Assembly: GCA_964425695.1 (NCBI GenBank)
Contig: CAYRNF010000004.1
Coordinates: forward strand, 62,001-126,000
DNA from: JAKPBU01 sp964425695
GTDB lineage: Bacteria; Pseudomonadota; Gammaproteobacteria; Xanthomonadales; Xanthomonadaceae
Direction of reading: 5' to 3'
DNA length: 64,000 nucleotides
The position numbers and the translations under genes were made by a program. Of the stretch, positions 51,790-60,858 are shown in pieces (position 1 is the first letter of the stretch; each line of letters begins with the position of its first letter). A model generated the notes under the pieces. That model searched no databases. It had not been told where the DNA came from and saw only the letters and a program-made list of their open reading frames with translations.

Positions 51790-52014
51790 ATGACCGACAC
51801 GCCCCGGGCGAAAGGCCCCGCCTCCTATTTCCCGTCCATCGAGAAGACCTACGGCCGCCCGGTCGCACACTGGTTCGCGATCCTGGACACGCTGCAGGAC
51901 CGCCCGCACATGCAGCAGGTGGCCGTGCTCCAGTCCGCCCACGGCCTGGGCCATGGGTACGCCAACGCCCTGGTGGCGTACCGCAAGGCGCACCCCGCAG
52001 GGCGCACGCCATGA
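51790..52014 (+). CDS. DUF4287 small protein
   Basis: 74 residues of the DUF4287 type (KGPASYFPSIEKTYGRP and HGLGHGYANALVAY). The function is unknown. Its stop overlaps the start of the GST gene (ATGA), so the two are translationally coupled. Confidence 0.85.
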   Translation: MTDTPRAKGPASYFPSIEKTYGRPVAHWFAILDTLQDRPHMQQVAVLQSAHGLGHGYANALVAYRKAHPAGRTP

Positions 52015-52661
52015 AGCCGATCGTCACCGTGTTCGAACGTTCCCCCGACCAGGGCCGCGGGCTCGCCCGCGACATGCGCGTGCGCTGGGCACTGGAAGAG
52101 GTGGGCCAGCCTTACGACGTGCGGCTGGTCTCGTTCGCCGCGATGCGGCAGCCGGCGCACCTGGCGCGCCATCCCTTCGCCCAGATCCCCACGTACGAGG
52201 AAGACGGACTGGTGCTGTTCGAATCCGGCGCGATCGTGCTGCACATCGCGCAGCGCGGTACCGCCCTGTTGCCGGTCGAGGCGGACGCAAGGGCGCGCGC
52301 CATCGGCTGGATGTTCGCTGCGCTCAACACCGTGGAGCCGCCGATCGTGGAGCGCGAGGTCGCGCGTTACCGCGAAGGCGACCGCCCCTGGACCGCCGCG
52401 CGCCTGGAGCTGATCGACGAGCGCATCGGCCAGCGCCTGGAGCAGCTGGCGCGGCGGCTGGGGGAGGCGGACTGGATCGACGGCGCCTTCAGCGCGGCCG
52501 ACCTGCTGCTGGTCACGGTGCTGCGCAGGCTCGAAGGATCGGGGATCGTGGAGGCGTTTCCCGGGCTTGCGGCGTACGTCGCCCGCGGCGTGGCGCGGCC
52601 CGCCTACCGCCGCGCCTTCGACGCGCAGCGTGCCGTGTTCCAGGCGCAGGCCGGGACGTAG
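52011..52661 (+). CDS. Glutathione S-transferase family protein
   Basis: 216 residues. An N-terminal thioredoxin-like domain (about 1-80, ending LFESGAIVLHIA with the glutathione-binding ES) is followed by an all-helical C-terminal domain (about 90-210) containing FSAADLLLVTVLRR. The role is detoxification or a related thiol reaction; the substrate is unknown. It is coupled to the small DUF4287 gene upstream. Confidence 0.92.
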   Translation: MKPIVTVFERSPDQGRGLARDMRVRWALEEVGQPYDVRLVSFAAMRQPAHLARHPFAQIPTYEEDGLVLFESGAIVLHIAQRGTALLPVEADARARAIGWMFAALNTVEPPIVEREVARYREGDRPWTAARLELIDERIGQRLEQLARRLGEADWIDGAFSAADLLLVTVLRRLEGSGIVEAFPGLAAYVARGVARPAYRRAFDAQRAVFQAQAGT

Positions 52662-52787
52662 GCCGCTCGGCCCGGCGGGGCATGCGCAGGCCTGCCCGGC
52701 GCGCCACGGCACGCCATGTCCGCGCCCATTCACCGCGCCCCGACGCCTGCCTGGACACCCTGCGCTCCCCCAAGGCGAGAGGCCGCC

Positions 52788-53342
52788 ATGTTCCGTTCCC
52801 TGTTGCTGGCCCTGGCGATGATCGGGGGCGCGGCGCATGCACAGCAGCCGCCACCCGCCGCGTCCCTGCCCAACGCGCCGGTGCCGGTGCTGGACCTGCA
52901 GCGCTACGCCGGGCAGTGGCACGAGATCGCGCACCTGCCGATGTTCTTCCAGCGCAAGTGCGTGCGGAACATCACCGCCACCTACACGCTGCGCGCGGAG
53001 GGCACGGTGGGCGTGCGCAACGCGTGCGACAGGCGCGACGGCACGACCCTGGTGTCGGAAGGCACCGCGCGGCCGGTGCCGGGCGAACCGGGCCGGCTGC
53101 AGGTGCGGTTCGCGCCGGACTGGCTGGCGTGGCTGCCGATGACCTGGGCGGACTACTGGGTGGTGGAGCTGGATCCGCAGTACCGCTGGGCCGTGGTGGG
53201 CGGCCCGAGCCGCAAGTACCTGTGGATCCTATCGCGCACGCCGGCCATGCCGCGCGCGCAGTACGAGGCGATCCGCGCGCGCGCCGGGCGCCGCGGCTAC
53301 CCGGTGGACAGGCTGGTGCTGGCCGGCACGCTCACCGACTGA
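52788..53342 (+). CDS. Exported lipocalin (Blc-like)
   Basis: 184 residues. Signal peptide about 1-19, then a lipocalin barrel with the family motif RYAGQWHEIAHLPMFFQ and the second conserved region YRWAVVGGPSRKYLWILSR. The signal lacks a lipobox Cys, so it is likely free in the periplasm, unlike E. coli Blc. It binds a small hydrophobic ligand. Confidence 0.92.
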   Translation: MFRSLLLALAMIGGAAHAQQPPPAASLPNAPVPVLDLQRYAGQWHEIAHLPMFFQRKCVRNITATYTLRAEGTVGVRNACDRRDGTTLVSEGTARPVPGEPGRLQVRFAPDWLAWLPMTWADYWVVELDPQYRWAVVGGPSRKYLWILSRTPAMPRAQYEAIRARAGRRGYPVDRLVLAGTLTD

Positions 53343-53447
53343 GCCCTGCGAAGACGCACCTGGCGCCGTTGACGCCATGCGCCGGCGCGCGCACTGTCGC
53401 GGCATCGTCGCGGCGTCACCCGCCGCGCCCCATCGAGCCACGCCTAC

Positions 53448-53825
53448 ATGCGCATCGCCAGCGTCTGCCTGCTGATGGCCTGCTGTCCGCTGATCGCGCA
53501 TGCGGCGCAGCCGTCGCTCGCGGGCACGTGGACAGTGGATCTGTCCACCGATCCGGCCCAGCCGTACACCAGGACGATGCAGCTGACGCTGCACCCCGAC
53601 GGCCGCGTGCAGGGCAGCTTTTACGACAGCGTGATCGAAGCCGGCCGCTGGAAACACGACCGTGGCCGCACCTGCGCCGTGTTCCGCACGAGCGATGGCG
53701 TCGGGCCCTATCACTCGTCGGTCTGCGCAGCGGCGCACGGCGCCAGCGCGAGCGGGCAGACCTGGGCCGAGCATCGCGACTTCGTCTTCAACTGGAATGC
53801 GGTGCGCGCACCGGCGACGCCCTGA
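53448..53825 (+). CDS. Small exported protein of unknown function
   Basis: 125 residues. Signal peptide about 1-19 (ending IAHAAQ), then a beta-rich domain (LAGTWTVDLST, MQLTLHPDGRVQGSFYDS), similar in style to small lipocalin/calycin-like domains, with two cysteines (RTCAVF, SSVCAA). It lies 105 bp after the lipocalin gene on the same strand. Confidence 0.75.
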   Translation: MRIASVCLLMACCPLIAHAAQPSLAGTWTVDLSTDPAQPYTRTMQLTLHPDGRVQGSFYDSVIEAGRWKHDRGRTCAVFRTSDGVGPYHSSVCAAAHGASASGQTWAEHRDFVFNWNAVRAPATP

Positions 53826-53978
53826 GGGCGCAGGCGATACGCCGTCAGCGCCCTGCATCGGTGATGGCGTTGACCGGCGTTGCGCGCGAGTCGCGCGCAC
53901 GGATGCGCTCTGCTCACATCGCGCTGGTTACGGTGGACGACCCCACGGTCTTGCCGTGATTTTCCGGAGACACGCACG

Positions 53979-54383
53979 ATGGCGTCAACACAACGCATTC
54001 CAGAAGGCACGCTGGTCCTCGTCGCCGACGGCGGCGGCGCGCGGATCCTGCGCAACCGCGGCACCGGCAACGAGGTGTCGCTGGAGCAGATCGAGGTGAT
54101 CGATCCGGCGCAGCTTCCGCTGGCCACGCCCTCGGGCAGCCGTCCGCCGGAGGAAAGCGGCGAGGAAGCCGAGGAAGCCGGCTTCGCCAAGCGCCTGGCG
54201 CAGCGCCTCAACGACGACGCGCTGAAGCACCGTTACGAGCACCTGGTGCTGTTCGCCGATGCGCAGACGCTGGGCCAGATGCGTCCGCTGCTGCACAAGG
54301 AAACCCAGGCCCGTCTGCTGGCCGAGCACGCCAAGAACCTGGCCAACTCGCCGCTGGAAGACATCGCGCGCGCGCTGGGCTGA
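53979..54383 (+). CDS. Host attachment (AtsE/PF10116-like) family protein
   Basis: 134 residues. The N-terminal strand WVLVADGGGARILRN-like segment (here TLVLVADGGGARILRN) and the C-terminal HLVLFADAQTLGQMR with LL..ETQARL..EHAKNLA are typical of the host attachment family, an RF1-like fold. Members were linked to plant attachment in Agrobacterium, but most are of unknown role. No signal peptide is present. Confidence 0.82.
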   Translation: MASTQRIPEGTLVLVADGGGARILRNRGTGNEVSLEQIEVIDPAQLPLATPSGSRPPEESGEEAEEAGFAKRLAQRLNDDALKHRYEHLVLFADAQTLGQMRPLLHKETQARLLAEHAKNLANSPLEDIARALG

Positions 54384-54562
54384 GCGCGCGAAGGGCGAGG
54401 GCCAACGGCGTGGCGGTGCGCCGGGGGTGCGCACCGCCATGCCTGTCCACGTCCGCCAGGACCTCTGCAGGCCGCGCACAGGCCGCCCACCGCTTGTGCA
54501 CCCACGCGCGAAGCTCCAGCTTGCCGGCACGCCGGCATTGGCTGGTTACCGGGGAGAGGGGC

Positions 54563-54853
54563 ATGCGTGTGTCGAGGCTGTGGATGGTGGCGTCATGTGG
54601 CCTGCTGGCAGGCTGCGGCGGGACCGCAGGTTCCGATTCGCGCGAGCTGACCGCGCAGGATTGCCGCGCGTACTACGAGCACACGTACAAGCTCGACAGC
54701 ATGGACGCCAAGGCCGTGCTCGGCGAAGAACAGCTTGCCAAGGATTCGCAGACCTGCGCCGACACCGGCATGGTCACGCGCCGTCACTTCGACTGTGCCA
54801 TGGCCGCCAAGTCGGTGTCCGACCTGCAGGCCTGCGGAGCGCCGAACACCTGA
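54563..54853 (+). CDS. Small lipoprotein
   Basis: 96 residues. Lipobox GLLAGC (Cys about 18), then a short helical domain with four cysteines (QDCRAYY, SQTCADT, HFDCAMA, LQACGA) that could form two disulfides. GGGGAGAGGGG precedes the ATG at 54563. Outer or inner membrane attachment is inferred; function unknown. Confidence 0.75.
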   Translation: MRVSRLWMVASCGLLAGCGGTAGSDSRELTAQDCRAYYEHTYKLDSMDAKAVLGEEQLAKDSQTCADTGMVTRRHFDCAMAAKSVSDLQACGAPNT

Positions 54854-54992
54854 CGGCGCGGGACTCGTTCCGGGGACGCCGTCGCATCGTTCCGGAACGA
54901 GGCAGAAGCGCGTCCGGTGCCTTGCCTGCAGGCGGGCCCGGCGCCGCGCCCGGCAGGGCACGGAGCCGTCGCGCCGCGCGCGTCGCGTTGCG

Positions 54993-55478
54993 CTATCCCC
55001 GCCGCGCCGCCTCGATGGCGGCGATGTTGATCTTGCGCATGGTCATCATCGCGTCGAAGGCGCGCTTGGCCGCCGCCCGGTCCGGATCGGTGATCGCCGC
55101 GGTGAGCGCGCGCGGCGTGATCTGCCAGGACACGCCCCAGCGGTCCTTGCACCAGCCGCAGGCGCTTTCCTCGCCGCCGTTGTCCACGATCGCGTGCCAG
55201 AGGCGGTCGGTTTCGGCCTGGTCGTGCGTGGCGATCTGGAACGAGAACGCCTCGCTCTGCCTGAATGCAGTGCCGCCGTTCAGGCCGATGCACGGGATCC
55301 CGAGCACGCTGAACTCCACGGTCAGCACGTCGCCCTGCTTGCCGTCCGGGAAATCGCCCGGGGCGTGGTGCACGGCATGCACGGCGCTGTCGTCGAAGGT
55401 CCGGGCGTAGAAGTTCGCGGCATCGAGCGCATCGCGGTCGTACCACAGGCAGATTGTGTTGCGGGCGGGATGGGTCAT
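54993..55478 (-). CDS. VOC superfamily PhnB/3-DMU9-like protein
   Basis: 161 residues with one glyoxalase-type domain of the PF06983 group (ICLWYDRDALDAANFYA, LGIPCIGLNGG, CGWCKDRWGVSWQITP). The family name refers to a ubiquinone methyltransferase, but these proteins are not proven enzymes of that pathway. CAGGAG precedes the ATG at 55478. Confidence 0.9.
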   Translation of the reverse strand: MTHPARNTICLWYDRDALDAANFYARTFDDSAVHAVHHAPGDFPDGKQGDVLTVEFSVLGIPCIGLNGGTAFRQSEAFSFQIATHDQAETDRLWHAIVDNGGEESACGWCKDRWGVSWQITPRALTAAITDPDRAAAKRAFDAMMTMRKINIAAIEAARRG

Positions 55479-55702
55479 GGGTGGCTCCTGTTGAAGGACT
55501 CGAATCGTCCGGTTGCCTGCAGGCGACGGACGAGGCGGGCCGATTTCGACATGCCCGCGCCGGGCAGCGCCGCCACGCGCCGCCGCAGCCGCAGGGCGCT
55601 GGTCCCGTTGCGCCGGTCCTGGCTGCGCCGATCCCGCTGCGCCGGGCGCAGGCGTGCTGCACAATCGCCGCGCCGCAGCCGGCCCGTCGCGGGAGCACAC
55701 CG

Positions 55703-56338
55703 ATGCCAACCGTACTGCATGTGGGCGCCACCGGCCTGGTGGGGCGGCTGGTGCTGCAGCGCCTGCTGGACGATGCGCGCGCGGGGCGCGTCGTGGCGCC
55801 CACGCGGCGTCCGCTGGCTGTGACGCATCCGCGCCTGCACAACTCCGTGGTCGATTTCGAGGCCCTGCCTGCCGACGCGGCGTGGTGGCGGGCGGACGCG
55901 GTGGTATGCACCCTGGGAACCACGCTGGCGCAGGCCGGCTCTCAAGCTGCGTTCCGTCGCGTGGACCTGGACTATCCGCTGGCGGTCGCGCACCTGTCGC
56001 AGGCGCACGGCGCCACCACCTTCGCCCTGAACTCCGCGCTAGGCGCGGATGCCGGTTCGCGCGTGTTCTACAACCGGGTCAAGGGCGAGCTGGAGCAGGC
56101 GCTGGCAGGCATGGGCTTCGCCTCGCTGGCGCTGGTGCGCCCCGGGCTGATCGATGGCACGCGCAGCGAGCGTCGTCCGGCGGAAGCCGCGGCGCTGGTC
56201 GTGTCGCGCGCGCTGCGCCCCCTGTTGCCGCGCAGGTGGCGCCCCAGCCGCGCGCAATGCATCGCGCAGGCGCTGGTGGATGCGGGGCTGTCGCCGCGGC
56301 CGGGCGTGGTGGTCGTGGAGGCGCAGGCCCTGGCGTAG
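55703..56338 (+). CDS. NAD(P)-binding (atypical SDR) protein
   Basis: 211 residues. The Rossmann motif VGATGLVG lies near residue 7, and a conserved SALGAD...YNRVKGELE segment near 110-130 has the Tyr and Lys spacing of extended SDRs. It resembles the oxidoreductase HTATIP2-like group. The cofactor is probably NADP(H); the substrate is unknown. Confidence 0.88.
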   Translation: MPTVLHVGATGLVGRLVLQRLLDDARAGRVVAPTRRPLAVTHPRLHNSVVDFEALPADAAWWRADAVVCTLGTTLAQAGSQAAFRRVDLDYPLAVAHLSQAHGATTFALNSALGADAGSRVFYNRVKGELEQALAGMGFASLALVRPGLIDGTRSERRPAEAAALVVSRALRPLLPRRWRPSRAQCIAQALVDAGLSPRPGVVVVEAQALA

Positions 56339-56415
56339 GCCGTGCGCGGCGTCATGCACGCGCGGCTTCAAAGCCACGTGCGCTCGCTCCGTACTGCCGA
56401 AGCGGCAGGAACGTT

Positions 56416-56434
56416 CGCGGCTGAAGCCGCTCGC
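56416..56434. repeat. GGCTGAAGCC-type dispersed repeat
   Basis: cgcggctgaagccgctcgc, an inverted copy of the unit near 12548. It lies in the 145 bp gap between two converging genes. Confidence 0.5.
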
Positions 56435-56484
56435 GCCGTGCGAACCTGCCAGCGCGGGCCGCGTGCTTTCCCGCGCAGCTGCGC

Positions 56485-57552
56485 CTAGCCCACCACCACG
56501 CGGTCGCGGCCGGTGCGCTTGGCGGTGTACAGCGCCTGGTCGGCGCGCTGCATCAGGCTCGACACCGTGTCCTCGGGCGTGGCCTGCGCCAGCCCGATGC
56601 TGATGGTCACCGGCAGCGATTGCGAGGCGTACGCCACCGTCTCGCGCAGCGCCTCGCAGTGCGCCTGCGCCTGCGCCAGCGCGGTGCGCGGCAGCAGCCA
56701 GGCGAATTCCTCGCCACCGTGGCGGGCGATCGTGCCCAGGCCGGTGCGGTTGCCGCGCAGGCTGCCGGCGACCTGCACCAGCACCTCGTCGCCGGCGGCG
56801 TGGCCGTAGGTATCGTTGATGTCCTTGAAGTGGTCGATGTCCAGCAGCGCCAGGCACAGCGGCGAGGACTCCTCGCGCGCCTCGCGCAGCGCCGCTTCCA
56901 GCGCGGCGCCCAGTTCGCGGCGGTTGGCCAGGCCGGTCAGCGGATCCACGCGCGCCTGTTCGCTCAGGTCGGCGTTCTGCAGCTGCAGCTCGCGGTTGAA
57001 GTGCTGCAGCTGCTGCTCGTACCAAGCGCGGTCCTGCAGCTGCAGGTTGAGTTCGTGGCTGACCCGACGCAGCTCGAGCAGGGCGGACAGCTGGCGCGAC
57101 AGCGCGTCCAGCGCGTCGCGCTGGTAGGGCTGCAGCTGCCGCGGCGTCTGGTCCATCACGCACAGCACGCCCATCGGCAGGCCCTCGCTGCTCAGCAGCG
57201 GCGCGCCCGCGTAGAAGCGGATCCCGTCGGCGCCGGTGACGTGCGGGTTGTCGCGGAAGCGCGGGTCCAGGCGCGCGTCGGGCACGATGGTGGTCTCGTG
57301 CGGATCCAGGATCGCGTGCGCGCAGAACGAGGTGTCGCGCGGCGTTTCCTGGGCGTCCAGCCCGATCCGCGCCTTGAACCACTGCCGGTCGGCATCGACC
57401 AGCGTCACCGAGCCCATCGGCATACCGCACACGGCCGCGGCGATGGTCAGCAGGTCGTCGAACCCGGCTTCCGGCTGGGTGTCCAGGATCCGGTAACGCT
57501 GCAGGACGCGCAGGCGCTCGTCTTCGTTCTCGGGCGTGGCGGGTCGTTGCAT
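56485..57552 (-). CDS. GAF-GGDEF diguanylate cyclase
   Basis: 355 residues. A GAF domain occupies about 20-165 (AVCGMPMGSVTLVD, FCAHAI), a short coiled coil follows, and the GGDEF domain is about 200-355 with an intact active site GGEEF. It should make cyclic di-GMP. The inhibitory I-site RxxD before the active site is not conserved: the equivalent stretch is RTGL, so product feedback at this site is unlikely. The start at 57552 matches the usual N-terminus of this GAF type. Confidence 0.92.
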   Translation of the reverse strand: MQRPATPENEDERLRVLQRYRILDTQPEAGFDDLLTIAAAVCGMPMGSVTLVDADRQWFKARIGLDAQETPRDTSFCAHAILDPHETTIVPDARLDPRFRDNPHVTGADGIRFYAGAPLLSSEGLPMGVLCVMDQTPRQLQPYQRDALDALSRQLSALLELRRVSHELNLQLQDRAWYEQQLQHFNRELQLQNADLSEQARVDPLTGLANRRELGAALEAALREAREESSPLCLALLDIDHFKDINDTYGHAAGDEVLVQVAGSLRGNRTGLGTIARHGGEEFAWLLPRTALAQAQAHCEALRETVAYASQSLPVTISIGLAQATPEDTVSSLMQRADQALYTAKRTGRDRVVVG

Positions 57553-57688
57553 GGCGCGGGCTCGGTGGGAATGCAGGGCGGTGGAGTGCAACCTTAATGC
57601 GCGCGCGGCGAACGTGCAGCCCTGCGGCGCCCGGCGCGTGACGGCGTGCGGCGTATGATCGGGCGCACTGCACGCTCGGGACCATCGC

Positions 57689-60049
57689 ATGGGCAGTACC
57701 GGTGCTTCCGGACACGACCCCGTCCGCGACGCGGACGATTTCGACGACACGGTGCACCCCTATGCCGGGCCTGCCGGCGGCTGGGGCGCGTTGCGCGCGG
57801 TGGCCGGCGCGATCCGCGCGCAGATGGACGCGCCGCGCTCCATGGAAGCGCTGTACCGGGTGAACAAGCCGGTCGGGTTCGACTGCCCCGGGTGCGCGTG
57901 GCCGGACCCGAAGCACACCGCGTCGTTCGAGTTCTGCGAGAACGGCGCCAAGGCCGTGGCCTGGGAAGCCACCGCCCGGCGCGCCACGCCGGAATTCTTC
58001 GCCGCGCACACCGTGTCCGAACTGTGGGACTGGAGCGACCACGCGCTGGAGGACGCCGGGCGCCTGACCCATCCGATGGCCTACGACGCCGCGCAGGACC
58101 GCTACGCGGCGATCGGTTGGGACGAAGCCGCCGCGCGCATCGGCGCCGCGCTGCGCGCGCTGCCCGATCCGCGCATGGCGGAGTTCTACACGTCCGGGCG
58201 CGCGTCCAACGAGGCGGCGTTCCTGTACCAGCTGTTCGTGCGCGAGTACGGCTGCAACAACTTCCCCGACTGCTCCAACCTGTGCCACGAGGCCACCAGC
58301 GTGGGCCTGCCGGACGCGATCGGCGTGGGCAAGGGGACGGTGTCGCTGGAGGACTTCGACCACGCCGATGCAGTGTTCTGCATCGGCCACAACCCCGGCA
58401 CCAACCACCCGCGCATGCTCGGCACCCTGCGCGAAGTGGCGCTGCGCAAGAAACCCATCGTGGTGTTCAACCCCATGCCCGAGCGCGGCCTGGAGCGGTT
58501 CGTGTCGCCGCAGAAGCCGGCCGAGATGCTGACCGGCAACGCGGTGCGCATCGCATCGGCGTACTACAAGCCGCGCATCGGCGGCGACATCGCGGTGCTG
58601 AAGGGGATGATGAAGGCGCTGCTGGCCATGGACGCCGAAGCCGCGGCGCGCGGCGCTGCGCGCGTGCTCGACCACGACTTCATCGCCGCGCACACCACGG
58701 GCTTCGATGCGCTGTGCAGCGACCTGCACGCCACGCCGTGGGAAGCCATCGAACGCGCGTCCGGGCTGGCGCGCAGCCAGATCGAATCGGCGGCCGCGGT
58801 GTACGCGCAGGCCGAGCGGGTGATCGTGTGCTACGGCATGGGCATCACCCAGCACCGCCACGGCGTGCACAACGTGCAGCAGATCGCCAACCTGCTGCTG
58901 TTGCGCGGCAACATCGGTAAGCGCGGCGCCGGGATCTGCCCGCTGCGCGGGCATTCCAACGTGCAGGGCGACCGCACGGTGGGCATCACCGAAAAGCCGG
59001 ACGCAGCGCTGCTGGACGGCATCCGCCGGACCTACGGCTTCGAGCCGCCGGCCGAGCACGGCCACGATGCGGTCGCCGCGCTGCTGGCGATCGCCGAAGG
59101 CCGCTCGAAGGCGCTGGTGTGCCTGGGCGGCAACCTGGCGGTGGCCATGCCGGATCCGCAGGTGGTCTTCCCGGCGATGCGCAAGCTCGACCTGGCCGTG
59201 CACATCGCCACCAAGCTCAACCGTTCGCACCTGCTGATGGCGAAGGAGACGCTCCTGCTGCCGTGCCTGGGCCGCACCGAGCGCGACCTGCAGGGCGGCC
59301 AGCCGCAATCGGTGACGGTGGAGGATTCGATGTCCATGGTGCACGCCTCGCAGGGGCGCCTGGCGCCGGCGTCGGAATACCTGCGCTCCGAGCCGGCCAT
59401 CGTCGCGCTGCTGGCGCGCGCGACGCTGCCGGACTCGAAGGTGGACTGGGACGGCATGGTGGCCGACTACGACCGGATCCGGGACGGCATCGAGGCGGTG
59501 TTCCCGGCGTTCGCCGGCTACAACGCACGCATCCGCGAACCCGGCGGCTTCTGGCTGGAGAACGCGGCCACGCAGCGGCGCTGGAACACGCCGGACGGCA
59601 AGGCGCATTTCCTGGTCGCGCCCGGGTTGTGCGAGGACGTCGCGCAGGCACGGGCGGACGCGGCCGGGCACGCGCAGTTCACGCTGTGCACCGTGCGCTC
59701 GCACGACCAGTACAACACCACGATCTACGGGCTCAACGACCGCTACCGCGGCATCAGCGGGCGCCGCGACGTGGTGTTCGCCAATCCGCGCGACCTGGCG
59801 GCGCTGGGCCTGCACGAAGGCGAACGCATCGACGTGGAGGCGCTGGCGCGCGACGGCACGCCCAACGGCCGTGCGGTGCGCGGCCTGGTCGCCGTGCCGT
59901 TCGACATCGCCCCCGGGTCGCTGGCCATGTACTTCCCCGAAGGCAACGGCCTGCTGGCGCTGGGCGAGCACGATGCGCGCTCGGGCACGCCGGGCTACAA
60001 GTCGATCCGGGTGCGGCTGGTGGCGTCGCGCGAGGCGGCGCTGGCCTAG
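57689..60049 (+). CDS. FdhF/YdeP-family molybdopterin oxidoreductase
   Basis: 786 residues of the formate-dehydrogenase-alpha-like YdeP group. The N-terminal region has FDCPGCAWPDP instead of a full 4Fe-4S motif, followed by molybdopterin domains with NFPDCSNLCHEAT, NPGTNHPRMLG and GNIGKRGAGICPLRGHSNVQG. The C-terminal dinucleotide-binding domain includes VRSHDQYNTTIYG. E. coli YdeP is linked to acid resistance; the substrate is unknown. It is divergent from the GGDEF gene. No fdhD is seen nearby. Confidence 0.93.
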   Translation: MGSTGASGHDPVRDADDFDDTVHPYAGPAGGWGALRAVAGAIRAQMDAPRSMEALYRVNKPVGFDCPGCAWPDPKHTASFEFCENGAKAVAWEATARRATPEFFAAHTVSELWDWSDHALEDAGRLTHPMAYDAAQDRYAAIGWDEAAARIGAALRALPDPRMAEFYTSGRASNEAAFLYQLFVREYGCNNFPDCSNLCHEATSVGLPDAIGVGKGTVSLEDFDHADAVFCIGHNPGTNHPRMLGTLREVALRKKPIVVFNPMPERGLERFVSPQKPAEMLTGNAVRIASAYYKPRIGGDIAVLKGMMKALLAMDAEAAARGAARVLDHDFIAAHTTGFDALCSDLHATPWEAIERASGLARSQIESAAAVYAQAERVIVCYGMGITQHRHGVHNVQQIANLLLLRGNIGKRGAGICPLRGHSNVQGDRTVGITEKPDAALLDGIRRTYGFEPPAEHGHDAVAALLAIAEGRSKALVCLGGNLAVAMPDPQVVFPAMRKLDLAVHIATKLNRSHLLMAKETLLLPCLGRTERDLQGGQPQSVTVEDSMSMVHASQGRLAPASEYLRSEPAIVALLARATLPDSKVDWDGMVADYDRIRDGIEAVFPAFAGYNARIREPGGFWLENAATQRRWNTPDGKAHFLVAPGLCEDVAQARADAAGHAQFTLCTVRSHDQYNTTIYGLNDRYRGISGRRDVVFANPRDLAALGLHEGERIDVEALARDGTPNGRAVRGLVAVPFDIAPGSLAMYFPEGNGLLALGEHDARSGTPGYKSIRVRLVASREAALA

Positions 60050-60217
60050 GGCCTGTCCCGACCGGGGCGCGCTGGCGTTCGTGCGCGTCCTCACGGCGAA
60101 GGCGGAAGGCGGAGTCCGATCGCCACCGGCTGGGCATCCGGCGCGCTGGCTTCGAGACGGCTTTCAGTGGCTTCAGCGCGCCGCGCGCTTGCGCACCGGC
60201 CTGGCCTTGTCCGCCGC

Positions 60218-60682
60218 CTAGCGCCTGCGCACGTCTTCGATCTCCGCCGGCAGTTCACGCTGCAGCAGCGCCAGCAGGTCCGCCGCCGCGTCGCTGTCCA
60301 CGTGCTTGCCGCCGGCATCGGTGGCGGTCACGCGCGTGGTCAGCCGCCCGCTGGTCTGCGACGCGAGCAGCCGACGGGTCAGCACCATCAACGACTCGCC
60401 GCGATAGCGCAGCGCATACAGTCCGAGCATCTGCGCGCGGCCTTCGTAGGTCACGCCGGGCGTGCGCACCGCGATCTGGCCGACGGCGTTCCAGGTGTCC
60501 AGCGCGCCGGCCTCGATGAGGAACTCGCCGCGCGACGCGGTGAGCGGCACCGCTGGCGCCGCGGCGGGCGACCGGGGTGGCTCCGCCACCGCGGCCGTGC
60601 GGCAGGCGGCAAGGGATGCGGCCGCGACCAGGAGCAGGCAGCGCGCGGCGTGTCTCGCCGCTGTTCGGATGTTCTCACTCAT
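60218..60682 (-). CDS. Lipoprotein of unknown function
   Basis: 154 residues. Lipobox ASLAAC (Cys about 27), a Pro/Ala-rich linker, then a small alpha/beta domain (about 55-150; LIEAGALDTWNAVGQIAVR and QMLGLYALRYRGESLMVL). No family was recognised. The upstream frame is open much further, but the lipoprotein signal fixes this start. It lies downstream of the APC permease gene on the same strand. Confidence 0.7.
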   Translation of the reverse strand: MSENIRTAARHAARCLLLVAAASLAACRTAAVAEPPRSPAAAPAVPLTASRGEFLIEAGALDTWNAVGQIAVRTPGVTYEGRAQMLGLYALRYRGESLMVLTRRLLASQTSGRLTTRVTATDAGGKHVDSDAAADLLALLQRELPAEIEDVRRR

Positions 60683-60858
60683 GCCGCACTCGGAGTTCGG
60701 GATCGGGGGAAAGCGCACAGCGCACGACGCCTCCATCCTTCCAGCGCCCGCTGGGTGTCCATGTCTGGTCGGGTTCGATCGTGCCCTCCGCCGCGCATCG
60801 CCAACGTCAACAGGGAACCGGGCCCGCGCCGGGATCACGGCTGTTCCCCGGCGTTGTC

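Noticed and set aside
56039..60094. A 1351-codon minus-strand open frame covering several genes
   Set aside because: It runs opposite the FdhF-like gene, and the recognisable GGDEF gene lies here in another minus-strand frame. There is no coherent family match, only GC-driven absence of stops.
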